64,000 nucleotides of DNA. Source: Aegilops tauschii subsp. strangulata (taxonomy: Eukaryota > Streptophyta > Magnoliopsida > Poales > Poaceae). Both the position numbers and the translations under genes were made by a program. The stretch is taken from the NCBI RefSeq assembly GCF_002575655.3, contig NC_053037.3, forward strand, positions 145,215,207 to 145,279,206, in the 5' to 3' direction. Every line of letters begins with the position of its first letter. Position 1 is the stretch's first letter. Positions 31,475 to 43,330 of the stretch are shown piece by piece. Below the pieces are notes generated by a model. The model was not told where the DNA came from. It saw only the letters and a list, made by a program, of their open reading frames with translations, and made no database searches.

Positions 31475-33184
31475 TGTTGGGGAACGTAGTAATTTCAAAA
31501 AAAATCCTACGCACACGCAAGATCATGGTGATGCATAGCAACGAGAGGGGAGAGTGTTGTCCACGTACCCTCGTAGACCGACAGCGGAAGCGTTATCACA
31601 ACGCGGTTGATGTAGTCGTACGTCTTCACGATCTGACCGATCAAGTACCGAACGTACGGCACCTCCGAGTTCTACACACGTTCAGCTCGATGATGTCCCT
31701 CGAACTCCGATCCAGCCGAGTGTTGAGGGAGAGTTTCGTCAGCACGACGGCGTGGTGACGATGATGATGTTCCACCGACGCAGGGCTTCGCCTAAGCTCC
31801 GCAACGGTATTATCGAGGTGTAATATGGTGGAGGGGGGCACCGCACACGGCTAAGAGATCTCAAGGATCAATTGTTGTGTCTCTGGGGTGCCCCCCTGCC
31901 CCCGTATATAAAGGAGCAAGGGGGAGGCAGCCGGCCAAGGGGAGAGGCGCGCCATAGGGGGGAGTCCTACTCCAACCGGGAGTAGGACTCCTCCTTTCCT
32001 TGTGGGAGTAGGAGAAGGGAAGGGGGAAGGAGAAAGAAGGAAGGGTGCGCCCCCCTTCCCTAGTCCAATTCGGACCAGACCATGGGGAGGGGTGCGGCCA
32101 CCTTTTGAGGCCTTTCTCTCCTTTCCCGTATGGCCCACTAAGGCCCAATACGAATTCCCGTAACTCTCCGGTACTCCGAAAAATACTCGAATCACTCGGA
32201 ACCTTTCCGAAGTCCGAATATAGTCGTCCAATATATCGATTTTTACGTCTCGACCATTTCGAGACTCCTCGTCATATCCCCGATCTCATCCGGGACTCCG
32301 AACTCCTTCGGTACATCAAAACTCAATAAAACTGTCATCGTAACGTTAAGCGTGCGGACCCTACGGGTTCGAGAACTATGTAGAAATGACCGAGACACGT
32401 CTCCGGTCAATAACCAATAGCGGGACCTGGATGCCCATATTGGCTCCCACATATTCTACGAAGATCTTTATCGGTCAGACCGCATAACAACATACGTTGT
32501 TCCCTTTGTCACCGGTATGTTACTTGCCCGAGATTTGATCGTCGGTATCTCGATACCTAGTTCAATCTCGTTAATGGCAAGTCTCTTTACTCGTTCCGTA
32601 ATACATCATCCCGCAACTAACTCATTAGTCACAATGCTTGCAAGGCTTATAGTGATGTGCATTACCGAGTGGGCCCAGAGATACCTCTTCGACAATCGGA
32701 GTGGCAAATCCTAATCTCGAAATACGCTAACCCAACAAATACCTTTGGAGACACCTGTAGAGCACCTTTATAATCACCCATTTACGTTGTGACGTTTGGT
32801 AGCACACAAAGTGTTCCTCCGGTAAACGGGAGTTGCATAATCTCATAGTCAGAGGAACATGTATAAGTCATGAAGAAAGCAATAGCAACATACTAAACGA
32901 TCGGGTGCTAAGCTAACGGAATGGGTCAAGTCAATCACGTCATTCTCCTAATGAGGTGATCTCGTTAATCAAATGACAACTCATGTCTATGGCTAGGAAA
33001 CATAACCATCTTTGATTAACGAGCTAGTCAAGTAGAGGCATACTAGTGACACTCTGTTTGTCTATGTATTCACACATGTATTATGTTTCCGGTTAATACA
33101 ATTCTAGCATGAATAATAAACATTTATCATGATATAAGGAAATATATAATACTTTATTATTGCCTCTAGGGCATATTTCCTTCG
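31475..33184 (-). repeat. 3' LTR of G
   Basis: The plus strand starts TGTTGGGGAACGTAG and ends GCATATTTCCTTCG; the last base pair is changed from the CA of the other LTR. The TATATAAAGG stretch near 31896-31905 lies in the promoter area. Frames 31851-32231 and similar recur in the other LTR and are not genes. Confidence 0.93.
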
Positions 33185-33194
33185 GTCTCCCACT
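33185..33194 (-). other. Polypurine tract of G
   Basis: The minus strand reads AGTGGGAGAC directly before the 3' LTR. The next ~170 bp contain several copies of a TTCACATCGCYATGTGATT phrase, a known feature upstream of the 3' LTR in this family as far as I can tell. Confidence 0.65.
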
Positions 33195-33570
33195 TGCACT
33201 AGAGTCAATAATCTAGTTCACATCGCCATGTGATTTAACATCAATAATTCACATCACCATGTGATTAACACCCATAGTTCACATCTCTATGTGACCAACA
33301 CTCAAAGGGTTTACTAGAGTCAATAATCTAGTTCACATCGCTATGTGATTAACACCCAAAGAGTACTAAGGTGTGATCATGTTTTGATTGTGAGATAATT
33401 TTAGTCAACGGGTCTGTCACATTCAGATCCGTAAGGATTTTGCAAATTCCTATGTCTACAATGCTCTGCACGGAGCTACTCTAGCTAATTGCTCCCACTT
33501 TCAATATGTATCTAGACCGAGACTTAGAGTCATCTAGATTTAGTGTCAAAACTTGCATCGACGTAACCCT

Positions 33571-33774
33571 TTACGACGAACCTTTTGTCACTTCCATAAT
33601 CGAGAAACATTTCCTTATTCCACTAAGGATAATTTTGACCGCTGTCCAGTGATCTAGTCCTAGATCACTATTGTACTCCCTTGCCAAAATCAGTGTAGGG
33701 TATACAATAGATCTGGTACACAGCATGGCATACTTTATAGAATATATAGCCAAGGCATAGGGAATGACTTTCAT
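33571..33774 (-). pseudogene. RT C-terminal remnant of G
   Basis: It reads KVIPYALAIYSIKYAMLCTRS, the conserved region after the RT active site in Copia pol, followed by a frame change. RNase H hallmarks (DSDWAG, STEAEY) are absent downstream, so that domain is mostly deleted. Confidence 0.7.
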
Positions 33775-34058
33775 TCTCTTTCTATCTTCTGCCGTGGTCG
33801 GGCTTTGAGTCTTTACTCAATTTCACACCTTGTAACACAGGCAAGAACTCTTTCTTTGACTGTTCTATTTTGAACTACTTCAAAATCTTGTTAAGGTATG
33901 TACTCATTGAAAAACTTATCAAGCGTCTTCATCTATCTCTATAGATCTTGATGCTCAATATGTAAGTAGCTTCACCGAGGTCTATCTTTGAAAAACTCCT
34001 TTCAAACACTCCTTTATGCTTGCAGAATAATTCTACATTATTTCTGATTAACAATATG

Positions 34059-34674
34059 TCATTCACATATACTTATCAGAAATGTTGTAGTGCTCCCAAT
34101 CACTTTCTTGTAAATACAGGCTTCACCGCAAGTCTGTATACAACTATATGCTTTGATCAACTTATCAAAGCGTATATTGCAACTCTGAGATGCTTGCACC
34201 AGTCCATTGATGGATCGCTGGAGCTTGCATATTTTGTTAGCACCTTTAGGATTGACAAAACCTTCTGGTTGCATCATATACAACTCTTCTTTAATAAATC
34301 CATTAAGGAATGCAGTTTTGTTTATCCCTTTGCCATATTTCATAAAATGCGGCAATTCCTAACATGATTCGGACAAACTTAAGCATAGATACGAGTGAGA
34401 AACTCTCATCGTAGTCAACATCTTGAACTTGTCGAAAACCTTTTGCGACAATTCTAGCTTTGTAGATAGTGACACTACTATCAGCGTCCGTCTTCCTCTT
34501 GAAGATCCATTTAATCTCAATGGCTCGCCGATCATTGGGCAAGTCAATCAAAGTCCATACTTTGTTCTCATATATGGATCTTATCTCAGATTTCATGGCC
34601 TCAAGCCATTTTGCGGAATCTGGGCTCACCATCGCTTCTTCATAGTTCGTAGGTTCGTCATGGTCTAGTAACAT
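34059..34674 (-). pseudogene. RT N-terminal and central remnant of G
   Basis: Two overlapping frames (34303-34674 and 34059-34355). The first has WLEAMKSEIRSIYENKVWTL and KWIFKRKTDADSSV; the second has KTAFLNGFIKEELYMMQPEG. Sense passes between them, showing a frameshift. The active-site box, read in a third frame at 34058-34069, appears as YVND rather than YVDD, so a catalytic aspartate is probably lost. Confidence 0.8.
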
Positions 34675-35037
34675 AACCTCCAGAACAGGATTACCGTACC
34701 ACTCTGGTGCGGATCTTACTCTGGTTGATCTACGAGGTTTAGTAATAATTTGATCTGAAGTTTCATGATCATCATCATTAACTTCCTCACTAATTGGTGT
34801 AGGTGTCTCAGAAACTGGTTCTGTGATGAACTACTTTCCAATAAGGGAGCAGGTATAGTTACCTCATCAAGTTCTACTTTCCTCCCACTCACTTCTTTCG
34901 AGAGAAACTCCTTCTCTAGAAAGGATCCATACTAAGCAACGAATGTCTTGCCTTCGGATCTGTGATAGAAGGTATACCCAACTGTTTCCTTTGGGTATCC
35001 TATGAAGACACATTTCTCCGATTTGGGTTTGAGCTTA

Positions 35038-35604
35038 TCAGAATGAAACTTTTTCACATAAGCATCGCAACCCCAAAATTTTAAGAAACGACAACTTTGG
35101 TTTCTTGCTAAACCTCAGTTCATAAGGTGTCGTCTCAACGGATTTTGATGGTGCCCTATTTAACGTGAATGCAGCTGTCTCTAATGCATAACCCCAAAAC
35201 GATAGTGGTAGATCGATAAGATACATCATATATCGCACCATATCTAATAAAGTACGATTACGACGTTCGGACACACCATTACACCGTGGTGTTCCAGGTG
35301 GCGTGAGTAGTGAAACTATTTCACATTGTTTTAACTGAAGGCCAAACTCGTAACTCAAATACTCTTCTCTACGATCAGATCATAGAAACTTTATTTTCTT
35401 GTCACGATGATTTTCCACTTCACTCTGAAATTCTTTGAACTTTTCAAATGTTTCAGACTTATGTTTCATCAAGTAGATATACCCATATCTGCTCAAATCA
35501 TCTGTGAAGGTCAGAAAATAATGATACCTGCTACGAGCCTCAATATTCATTGGACCACATACATCCGTATGTATGATTTCCAACAAATCTGTTGCTCTCT
35601 CCAT
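35038..35604 (-). pseudogene. Integrase core remnant of G
   Basis: Frame 35380-35604 begins the core with IIHTDVCGPM and LTFTDDLSRYGYIYLMKHKSE. Frame 35038-35358 continues with TPPGTPRCNGVSERRNRTLLD, which includes the conserved glutamate. The two parts are separated by a frameshift and stop. Confidence 0.82.
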
Positions 35605-35866
35605 AGTTCCGGAGAACGGCGTTTTTAGTCATCTTGCCCATGAGGCACGGTTCGCAAGCATCAAGTGATTCATAATCAAGTGATTCCAAAATCCCATCAG
35701 TATGGAGTTTCTTCATGAACTTTACACCAATATGACCTAAACGGCAGTGCCACAAATAAGTTGCACTATCATTATTAACTTTGCATCTTTTGGCTTCATT
35801 ATTATGAATATGTGTATCACTACGATCGAGATCCAACAAACCATTTTCGTTGGTGTGTATGACCAT
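35540..35866 (-). pseudogene. GAG-pre-integrase remnant of G
   Basis: It contains LWHCRLGHIGVKFMKKLH and CEPCLMGKMTK, the HHCC zinc-binding part in front of integrase. The frame breaks near 35600, overlapping the start of the core frame. Confidence 0.75.
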
Positions 35867-36096
35867 AGAAGGTTTTTATTCATGTAAACAGAACAACAAT
35901 TGTTCTCTAACTTAAATGAATAACCGTATTGCAAGAAACATGATCAAATCATATTCATGCTCAACGCAAACACCAAATAACACTTATTTAGTTTCAACAC
36001 TAATCCCGAAAGTATAGGGAGTGTGCGATGATGATCATATCAATCTTGGAACTACTTCCAACACACATCGTCACCTCGCCTTTTACTAGTCTCTGT

Positions 36097-36339
36097 TTAT
36101 TCTGCAACTCCTGTTTTCGAGTTACTACTCTTTAGCAACTGAACCAGCATCAAATACTGAGGGGTTGCTATAAACACTAGTAAGTACACATCAATAACAT
36201 GTATATCCAATATACCTTTGTTCACTTTGCCATCCTTCTTATCCACCAAATACTTAGGGCAGTTCCGCCTCCAGTGACCAGTCCCTTTGCAGTAGAAACA
36301 CTTAGTCTCAGGCTTAGGTACAGACTTGGGCTTCTTCAC
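36097..36339 (-). pseudogene. Gag zinc knuckle remnant of G
   Basis: CFYCKGTGHWRRNCPKY gives the CCHC spacing CX2CX4HX4C of retroviral-type nucleocapsids. It is preceded by a Lys/Pro-rich stretch. The continuation toward protease is not in frame. Confidence 0.8.
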
Positions 36340-36553
36340 TTGAGTAGCAACTTGCTTGCCGTTCTTTTTGAAGTTCCCCTTCTTCCCTTTGCCCTTTTCT
36401 TGAAACTAGTGGTCTCGTCAACCATCAACACTTGATGTTTTTCTTGATTTCTACCTTCGTCGATTTCAGCATCACGAAGAGCTCGGGAATTACTTTCGTC
36501 ATCCCTTGCATACTATAGTTCATCACGAAGTTCTACTAACTTGGTGATGGTGA

Positions 36554-36814
36554 CTAGAGAATTCTATCAATCACTATTTTATCTGGAAGATTAACTCCCA
36601 CTTGATTCAAGCGATTGTAGTACCCAGACAATCTGAGCACATGCTCACTAGTTGAGCGATTCTCCTCCATCTTTTTGCTATAGAACTTGTTGGAGATTTC
36701 ATATCTCTCAACTCGGGTATTTGCTTGAAATATTAACTTCAACTCTTGGAACATCTCATATGGTCCATGACGTTCAAAACGTCTTTGAAGACCCGGTTCT
36801 AAGCCGTAAAGCAT
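36554..36814 (-). pseudogene. Gag capsid-region remnant of G
   Basis: An 86-residue piece (ELKLIFQANTRVERYEISNKF and SEHVLRLSGYYNRL) typical of plant Copia gag. The surroundings hold stops in all frames. The leader up to the primer binding site (36820-37946) is noncoding. Confidence 0.72.
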
Positions 36815-37946
36815 GGCACACTAAACTATCAAGTAGTCATCATATTGAGCTAGCCAAACGTTCATAACGTCTGCATCTGCTCCTGCAATAGGTCTGTCAC
36901 CTAGCGGTGCATCAAGGACATAATTCTTCTGTGCAGCAATGAGGATAATCCTCAGATCACGGATCCATCCGCATCTTTGCTACTAACATCTTTCAACATA
37001 ATTTTTCTCTAGGAACATATCAAAAATAAACACAGGGAAGCAACAACGCGAGCTATTGATCTACAACATAATTTGCAAAAATACTATCAGGACTAAGTTC
37101 ATGATAAATTTAAGTTCAATTAATCATATTACTTAAGAACTCCCACTTAGATAATTTAGTGAAGGATCATCTTATAATGCTACCGTCAAACAAAGCAAGA
37201 TAAGATGCATAAAGGATTAACATCACATGCAATTAATATAAGTGATATGATATGGCCATCATCATCTTGTGCTTGTGATCTTCATCTCCGAAGCACCGTC
37301 ATGATCACCATCGTCACCGGCGCGACACCTTGATCTCCATCGTAGCATCGTTGTCGTCTCGTCAATCTTATGCTTCTACGACTATCGCTACCGCTTAGTG
37401 ATAAAGTAAAGCATTACATGGCGATTGCATTGCATACAATAAAACGACAACCATATGGCTCCTGCCAGTTGCCGATAACTCGGTTACAAAACATGATCAT
37501 CTCATACAACAAATTATATCACATCATGTCTTGACCATATCACATCACAACATGCCCTGCAAAAACAAGTTAGACGTCCTCTACTTTGTTGTTGCAAGTT
37601 TTACGTGGCTGCTACGGGCTTAGCAAGAACCGTTCTTACCTACGCATCAAAACCACAACAATAGTTTGTCAAGTTTGGTGCTGTTTTAACCTTCGCAAGG
37701 ACCGGGCGTAGCCACACTCGGTTCAACTAAAGTGAGAGAGACAGACACCTGCTAGTCACCTTTAAGCAACGAGTGCTCGCAACGGTGAAACCAGTCTCGC
37801 GTAAGCGTACGCGTAATGTCGGTCCGGGCCGCTTCATCTCACAATACCGCTGAACCAAAGTATGACATGCTAGTAAGCAGTATGACTTATATCGCCCACA
37901 ACTCACTTGTGTTCTACTCGTGCATAGCATCAACGCATAAAACCAG

Positions 37947-37958
37947 GCTCGGATGCCA
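37947..37958 (-). other. Primer binding site of G
   Basis: The minus strand reads TGGCATCCGAGC, two mismatches from the initiator tRNA-Met complement TGGTATCAGAGC. It lies 1 bp from the LTR. Confidence 0.8.
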
Positions 37959-37959
37959 C

Positions 37960-39666
37960 TGTTGGGGAACGTAGTAATTTCAAAAAAATCCTACGCACAC
38001 GCAAGATCATGGTGATGCATAGCAACGAGAGGGGAGAGTGTTGTCCACGTACCCTCGTAGACCGACAGCGGAAGCGTTATCACAACGCGGTTGATGTAGT
38101 CGTACGTCTTCACGATCCGACTGATCAAGTACCGAACGTACGGCACCTCCGAGTTCTACACACGTTCAGCTCGATGACGTCCCTCGAACTCCGATCCAGC
38201 CGAGTGTTGAGGGAGAGTTTCGTCAGCACGACGGCGTGGTGACGATGATAATGTTCCACCGACGCAGGGCTTCGCCTAAGCTCCGCAATGGTATTATCGA
38301 GGTGTAATATGGTGGAGGGGGCACCGCACACGGCTAAGAGATCTCAAGGATCAATTGTTGTGTCTCTGGGGTGCCCCCCTGCCCCCGTATATAAAGGAGC
38401 AAGGGGGAGGCAGCCGGCCAAGGGGAGAGGCGCGCCATAGGGGGGAGTCCTACTCCAACCGGGAGTAGGACTCCTCCTTTCCTTGTGGGAGTAGGAGAAG
38501 GGAAGGGGGAAGGAGAAAGAAGGAAGGGTGCGCCCCCTTCCCTAGTCCAATTCGGACCAGACCATGGGGAGGGGTGCGGCCACCTTTTGAGGCCATTCTC
38601 TCCTTTCCCGTATGGCCCATTAAGGCCCAATACGAATTCCCGTAACTCTCCGGTACTCCGAAAAATACTCGAATCACTCGGAACCTTTCCGAAGTCCGAA
38701 TATAGTCGTCCAATATATCGATTTTTACGTCTCGACCATTTCGAGACTCCTCGTCATATCCCCGATCTCATCCGGGACTCGGAACTCCTTCGGTACATCA
38801 AAACTCAATAAAACTGTCATCGTAACGTTAAGCGTGCGGACCCTACGGGTTCGAGAACTATGTAGACATGACCGAGACACGTCTCCGGTCAATAACCAAT
38901 AGCGGGACCTGGATGCCCATATTGGCTCCCACATATTCTACGAAGATCTTTATCGGTCAGACCGCATAACAACATACGTTGTTCCCTTTGTCACCGGTAT
39001 GTTACTTGCCCGAGATTTGATCGTCGGTATCTCGATACCTAGTTCAATCTCGTTAATGGCAAGTCTCTTTACTCGTTCCGTAATACATCATCCTGCAATT
39101 AACTCATTAGTCACAATGCTTGCAAGGCTTATAGTGATGTGCATTACCGAGTGGGCCCAGAGATACCACTCCGACAATCGGAGTGGCAAATCCTAATCTC
39201 GAAATACGCTAACCCAACAAGTACCTTTGGAGACACCTGTAGAGCACCTTTATAATCACCCATTTACGTTGTGACGTTTGGTAGCACACAAAGTGTTCCT
39301 CCGGTAAACAGGAGTTGCATAATCTCATAGTCAGAGGAACATGTATAAATCATGAAGAAAGCAATAGCAACATACTAAACGATCGGGTGCTAAGCTAACG
39401 GAATGGGTCAAGTCAATCACGTCATTCTCCTAATGAGGTGATCTCGTTAATCAAATGACAACTCATGTCTATGGCTAGGAAACATAACCATCTTTGATTA
39501 ACGAGCTAGTCAAGTAGAGGCATACTAGTGACATTCTGTTTGTCTATGTATTCACACATGTATTATGTTTTCGGTTAATACAATTCTAGCATGAATAATA
39601 AACATTTATCATGATATAAGGAAATATATAATACTTTATTATTGCCTCTAGGGCATATTTCCTTCA
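37960..39666 (-). repeat. 5' LTR of G
   Basis: Nearly identical to 31475-33184. The outer end is TGAAGGAAATATGCCC on the minus strand, followed on the plus strand by TCACC. Confidence 0.94.
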
Positions 39667-39671
39667 TCACC

Positions 39672-39854
39672 TACACCAGATTTGGAGGAGGTTCAGGTAG
39701 TTAGCGCTCACGACCTATCTGAATGATCCCTTGTTTAATTTGTAGTGTTAATTGTATTTTGGATGGATTATTATAGTTTAATAGGTAGGCTGATGATCCT
39801 TGTTATATTGCATACCAAGATGAATCAATCCAGTGGGGTAGAGAGAAGACAACA
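39672..39854. other. Unassigned sequence right of G
   Basis: It continues 31019-31474. No feature is seen before the coiled-coil ORF that follows. Confidence 0.35.
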
Positions 39855-40154
39855 TTGGAGGCGGCGGTGGCTAATTTGGGTTTTGAATTAGCTAGTAAAA
39901 ATAGATTTATTGTTGAGCTGAAGCATACTATTGAAGAAGAAAGGAGAATTGCTCGCAATGATAAGTTGAAACGAGAGACTGGTCTGGCCATATTTGATCA
40001 CGTGGTAGAGGAGCTGCAAATGGATGGAGAGGAGAAAGCAAGAGTCATACAAAAACTTGAAGTGAAGGCGCAGGAGAAAAACAGATACATGGTGGCACTT
40101 ACCATAGTTGTCATCAATTTACTAGCTCTTTACTATGTAGTTAAGGTAAATTGA
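39855..40154 (+). CDS. Small coiled-coil protein with C-terminal membrane segment
   Basis: A 99-residue ORF. Residues 1-75 are highly charged and heptad-like (NRFIVELKHTIEEERRIARN, then EKARVIQKLEVKAQEKNRY). Residues about 78-96 (MVALTIVVINLLALYYVV) form one hydrophobic helix close to the C-terminus, as in tail-anchored proteins. The frame may begin farther left as an exon, since the first ATG is not preceded by a good context. I do not recognise a named family. A decayed copy with the same layout follows at 40856-41140. Nearby repeat arrays suggest a CACTA-type transposon, some of which carry coiled-coil/membrane-tail proteins, but this is inference. Confidence 0.5.
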   Translation: MEAAVANLGFELASKNRFIVELKHTIEEERRIARNDKLKRETGLAIFDHVVEELQMDGEEKARVIQKLEVKAQEKNRYMVALTIVVINLLALYYVVKVN

Positions 40155-40855
40155 AATAATGTAAGAGATCTCCAAATATGATGAGTTGTTGAGTAGGTTT
40201 GTACCCCTGGAATCTGGGAAAGATGTGACATCTTGTTAACCCCTTGGAATTTAGTCCAGATGATATGCATCTTTGTTTGTAGAAGTTTCGGGCAAAATAT
40301 GTTTTCTTTTTATTAGGCTACTAGATGAATTTAGTCCACATGATATCCAATTTCAGTACAGCTCATATGCTATTTGGTGTCTACAAATTGGAAATTTAAG
40401 GATGGGAAAACATTGTGGTTTGTGAACTAGTCCACTTCAAATTAGCTTTTCATCCAAATGTTTCTTACACCAGCATGTTCAAGACAACAGCTTGACAAAC
40501 ATAGCAAATAATGCTACTACTAAAACACGTTTCAGCACAAATTTCTCTCCCTCTAATTTCTTTTGCTTAACCTAAATTGGTTAATAGTACCATAATTTTC
40601 GACATCTTTCTTCAATAACACCTCAATTTGCATATCCTTCTTCTTGATCAAATCTTCAGTCCAAGCCTTCTTCGGCAGCAACTCTTGATTCCATGCTTTG
40701 TAGGCCTATAATTCACTTAGAACTCGGGGATCCTTTTCTCATGCTTTGCCACGATCCTTTTCTCTTCTGCGGCAACTCTTGATTTTACCCTTGTCCCTTT
40801 CACTTTCCATTTTCACTAATGATGAATGGCATGTCAGGGCTCGGAGTGTTATCAC

Positions 40856-41140
40856 GTAAAGCTGAAGGAGAAATTGACTGATCTGGAGTGTACAATCACT
40901 ACGATGAAGCAAGAAAGAATCAATCATAGGCAATAGATGAGAGCAAGAGTCAAGATGGAATTAGCATGTGTAGTTGTAGTTGTCGCATTAGCCATCTTTT
41001 ATGCGCTGTTTGTAATGATGATTAGGGGTTTTGTTCGATTATTACTGGCTACATCAATAAGCAGAGCTCATCTATTGCTTGCCAACTATCCTATGAAAAT
41101 TGCTTGTTTCACATTTGGGCGCTCCAATCTGTGTGCGTAA
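40856..41140 (+). pseudogene. Second coiled-coil/membrane-tail fragment
   Basis: In one frame a charged helix (KLKEKLTDLECTITTMKQER) is followed by a stop (TAG at 40934-40936). In the same frame come a basic stretch and the hydrophobic segment ACVVVVVALAIFYALFVMMI. The layout equals that of 39855-40154. The in-frame stop and lack of a start indicate a decayed copy or a misjoined exon. Confidence 0.45.
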
Positions 41141-41720
41141 TTATCACACTGAGAATTGTGCAACGGCGGGAATTTGGAGCGACTGGGTACTAATAATTGT
41201 GGTTGATTATATCAGAATTCTAACCGCCTGCCAATGTGCCAATATAATTCGTCACCCCCCTTCAATTGACATTCCTCTTTTATTCATACCCCGCATCAGT
41301 TGCCACCATCTTCATCGTCCCGGTCGGTCGCGCTACACACTTACACACACTCTGCAACCTCGCTTTCTCGCGGTTTGTATACGTAGCGCAGCCATGTCGA
41401 GCACAGCGAGGACGACAGTTCACCTGCAGTCTTGCGCCCGATCAAAGGTCAACCATGAAATCAGCCCGCTCGTCTTCCATGAGTCCGACATCGAGCCCTG
41501 ACCTTGATTTTATCCGGTTCATGGAAGGGACGACGACCAGATGGATGAGGAGCCGTCGGAGGATGAAGAAGACGACAACGATGAGGAGGAGGAGCAGGAA
41601 TGATCGAACAAGGACGGCGACGAGGAGGACATCAATGACGATGACGACGGCGTCGGCGGCGGTGATGAAAAGCCAACGGTTTGCGGCAAGTCTTCGCCAA
41701 GACGATGTCACAGGGCCATC
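41141..41720. other. Unassigned sequence with acidic ORF fragment
   Basis: No gene can be supported. In one forward frame (about 41518-41605) a short, very acidic stretch (DEEPSEDEEDDNDEEEEQE) ends at a stop, possibly a leftover C-terminus. The other frames give only Arg/Thr/Ser-rich shadows. Confidence 0.35.
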
Positions 41721-41721
41721 C

Positions 41722-41777
<56 letters not shown>
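41721..41777 (+). repeat. (CAA)19 microsatellite
   Basis: Nineteen perfect CAA units. Frames across it give poly-Asn or poly-Leu and are not genes. Confidence 0.97.
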
Positions 41778-41984
41778 GGACTAAATTAAGCAAACCGTAT
41801 ATCTTCGTTGCCATTCGCTCAAACTAATTCATTATCTCTATTTCCCCTGTTACTCTCATCGCAGACGTTTAGCAATAGGCATTCGACAACGATCTTTTTC
41901 ATTATCGCGCATAGTTGGTTTCTTCAATTGTGTGCCCTGTCGAGCACATTATTCGCAACAAAAAAACGTATGCGCTGCCTAGAA

Positions 41985-42420
41985 TTATCGCACACAATTC
42001 TGATTACCGACTTGTTTGTCGGGTATCACACACATCTTGTTACATCGAATCGTTTGTGTTCTTCTAGATCATCACAAACAATTTATCTGAGTGATCTGTA
42101 TGCCGTCTATTGCACACATCTGCATCGGGGTAATCTTTTTTTGTTATTTTCGCTCATCGTAAACAGTTCATCCGACTGAACTGTAAGTCGTCTATCGCAC
42201 ACATCTGGATTTTGATAACCGTTTGCGTTATTTTGTATGATCGCAAACAATTTGTGTGGATCAACTATATGCCACATATTGCACATGCAACTCTTTTCTG
42301 AATTGTATTTGATGTCTCTACAATCGCACACAGTTTGTTTTATTGGTGATAGTTCTATTACGATATTGTTTGCGATTCATGCATCACACACAGTTTGGTC
42401 GACTGGTCTCCTATACATGT
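41985..42420 (+). repeat. Diverged repeat array with TCGCACACA motifs
   Basis: Around ten units spaced about 40 bp, each with a core such as ATCGCACACA, ATTGCACACA or ATCGCAAACA followed by a T-rich or TTTG tail. The pattern resembles the subterminal transposase-binding repeats of CACTA elements, but no CACTA end was located. Confidence 0.55.
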
Positions 42421-42448
42421 GTCGCGTTAGGACCTTCCTGCAGCGGTG

Positions 42449-43330
42449 ATGGCAAATTTTAGTACTTCGCCATGGCAAAAAATTATTATGAACCATGGCA
42501 AATTTATTTCATGGTCATGGAAAATTTTAGTACTTCACCATGGCACATTTTAGTAATTTACCATGGCAATTTTTTTATTATGAATCATGGCAAAATTAGT
42601 TCATGGATCTTGACACATTTTAGTAATTCACCATGGCAATTTTAGTTGATGGACCATGGCAATTTTAGTAATTCACCATGATTTTTTTATTATGAACCAT
42701 GGCAAATTTACTTATGGATCATGGCAATTTTTAGTAATTCATGATTGCAAATTTACTTTTTATAGATCATGGCAATTTTAGCATTTTGACCATGGCAATT
42801 TTTGTTTTGTTTATGAACCATGACAAATTTAGTTCATGGGTCATGGCAAATTTTGGTAATTCACCATGGCAATTTTAGTTTATGGTTCATGGCAAGTTTT
42901 AGTAATTGACCATGGCATATTTTTTCAGTAATTGACCATGGATTTTTTTATGAACCATGGCAAATTTAGTTCATAGATCATGGCAAATTTAGTAATTCGC
43001 CATGGCTAATTTAGTTTTATCGATCATTGCTTTATGTTTCAATAATTGACCATGGCAAATTTAGTTTCATGTATCATGGCAGTTTTTGTGTATTGTTCAT
43101 GGAAAATTTATTCTTCTCTTGATAAATGTACACTTTTTTGAACCATGGCAATTTAGTTGATGCTTTCTTACTTGAGCATCGTCAAAATTAGTTTGTATGT
43201 ATCATGGTGATTTTTACATCATTTTTTGGCATGATGGCAAAAAATGGAACTAAAATTTGCCAAGGCAAATTATTTTTTCTAGTATGACATTTTATTTTCT
43301 TGTTAGAGCATGGCAAAAAGTTTCCTTTTT
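42449..43330 (+). repeat. AT-rich array of CATGGCAAATTTAGT-like units
   Basis: Several dozen imperfect units of about 16-25 bp, built on (A/T)CCATGGCAA(A)TTTAGT and ATGGATCATGGCAA. CATGG is the most constant part, and its palindrome CCATGG occurs many times. The array fades out after about 43200. No ORF. Confidence 0.8.

Larger units (their letters stand above)
31475..39666 (-). mobile_element. WIS/BARE1/Angela-type Copia retrotransposon G
   Basis: A complete 8.2 kb element, minus strand, with LTRs 31475-33184 and 37960-39666 and a perfect target duplication TCACC (31470-31474, 39667-39671). The outer end, on the minus strand, reads TGAAGGAAATATGCCC, typical of this family. Gag, zinc knuckle, integrase and RT pieces are recognisable in Copia order, but every one is in a different short frame and most of RNase H is missing. 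By eye the two LTRs differ by about 19 substitutions in 1.7 kb, so the insertion is fairly recent while the coding part is much more decayed. Confidence 0.93.

Noticed and set aside
31851..32231. ORFs at 31851-32329 and 38334-38811 that look like paired genes
   Set aside because: They are the two LTR copies of G.
33208..33360. Repeated TTCACATCGCCATGTGATT phrases, considered as a CRISPR-like array
   Set aside because: Only a few diverged copies, in a plant Copia element next to the 3' LTR, with no unique spacers.
41266..41784. ORFs with poly-Asn (plus) and poly-Leu (minus) tracts
   Set aside because: They are translations of the (CAA)19 microsatellite and its flanks.
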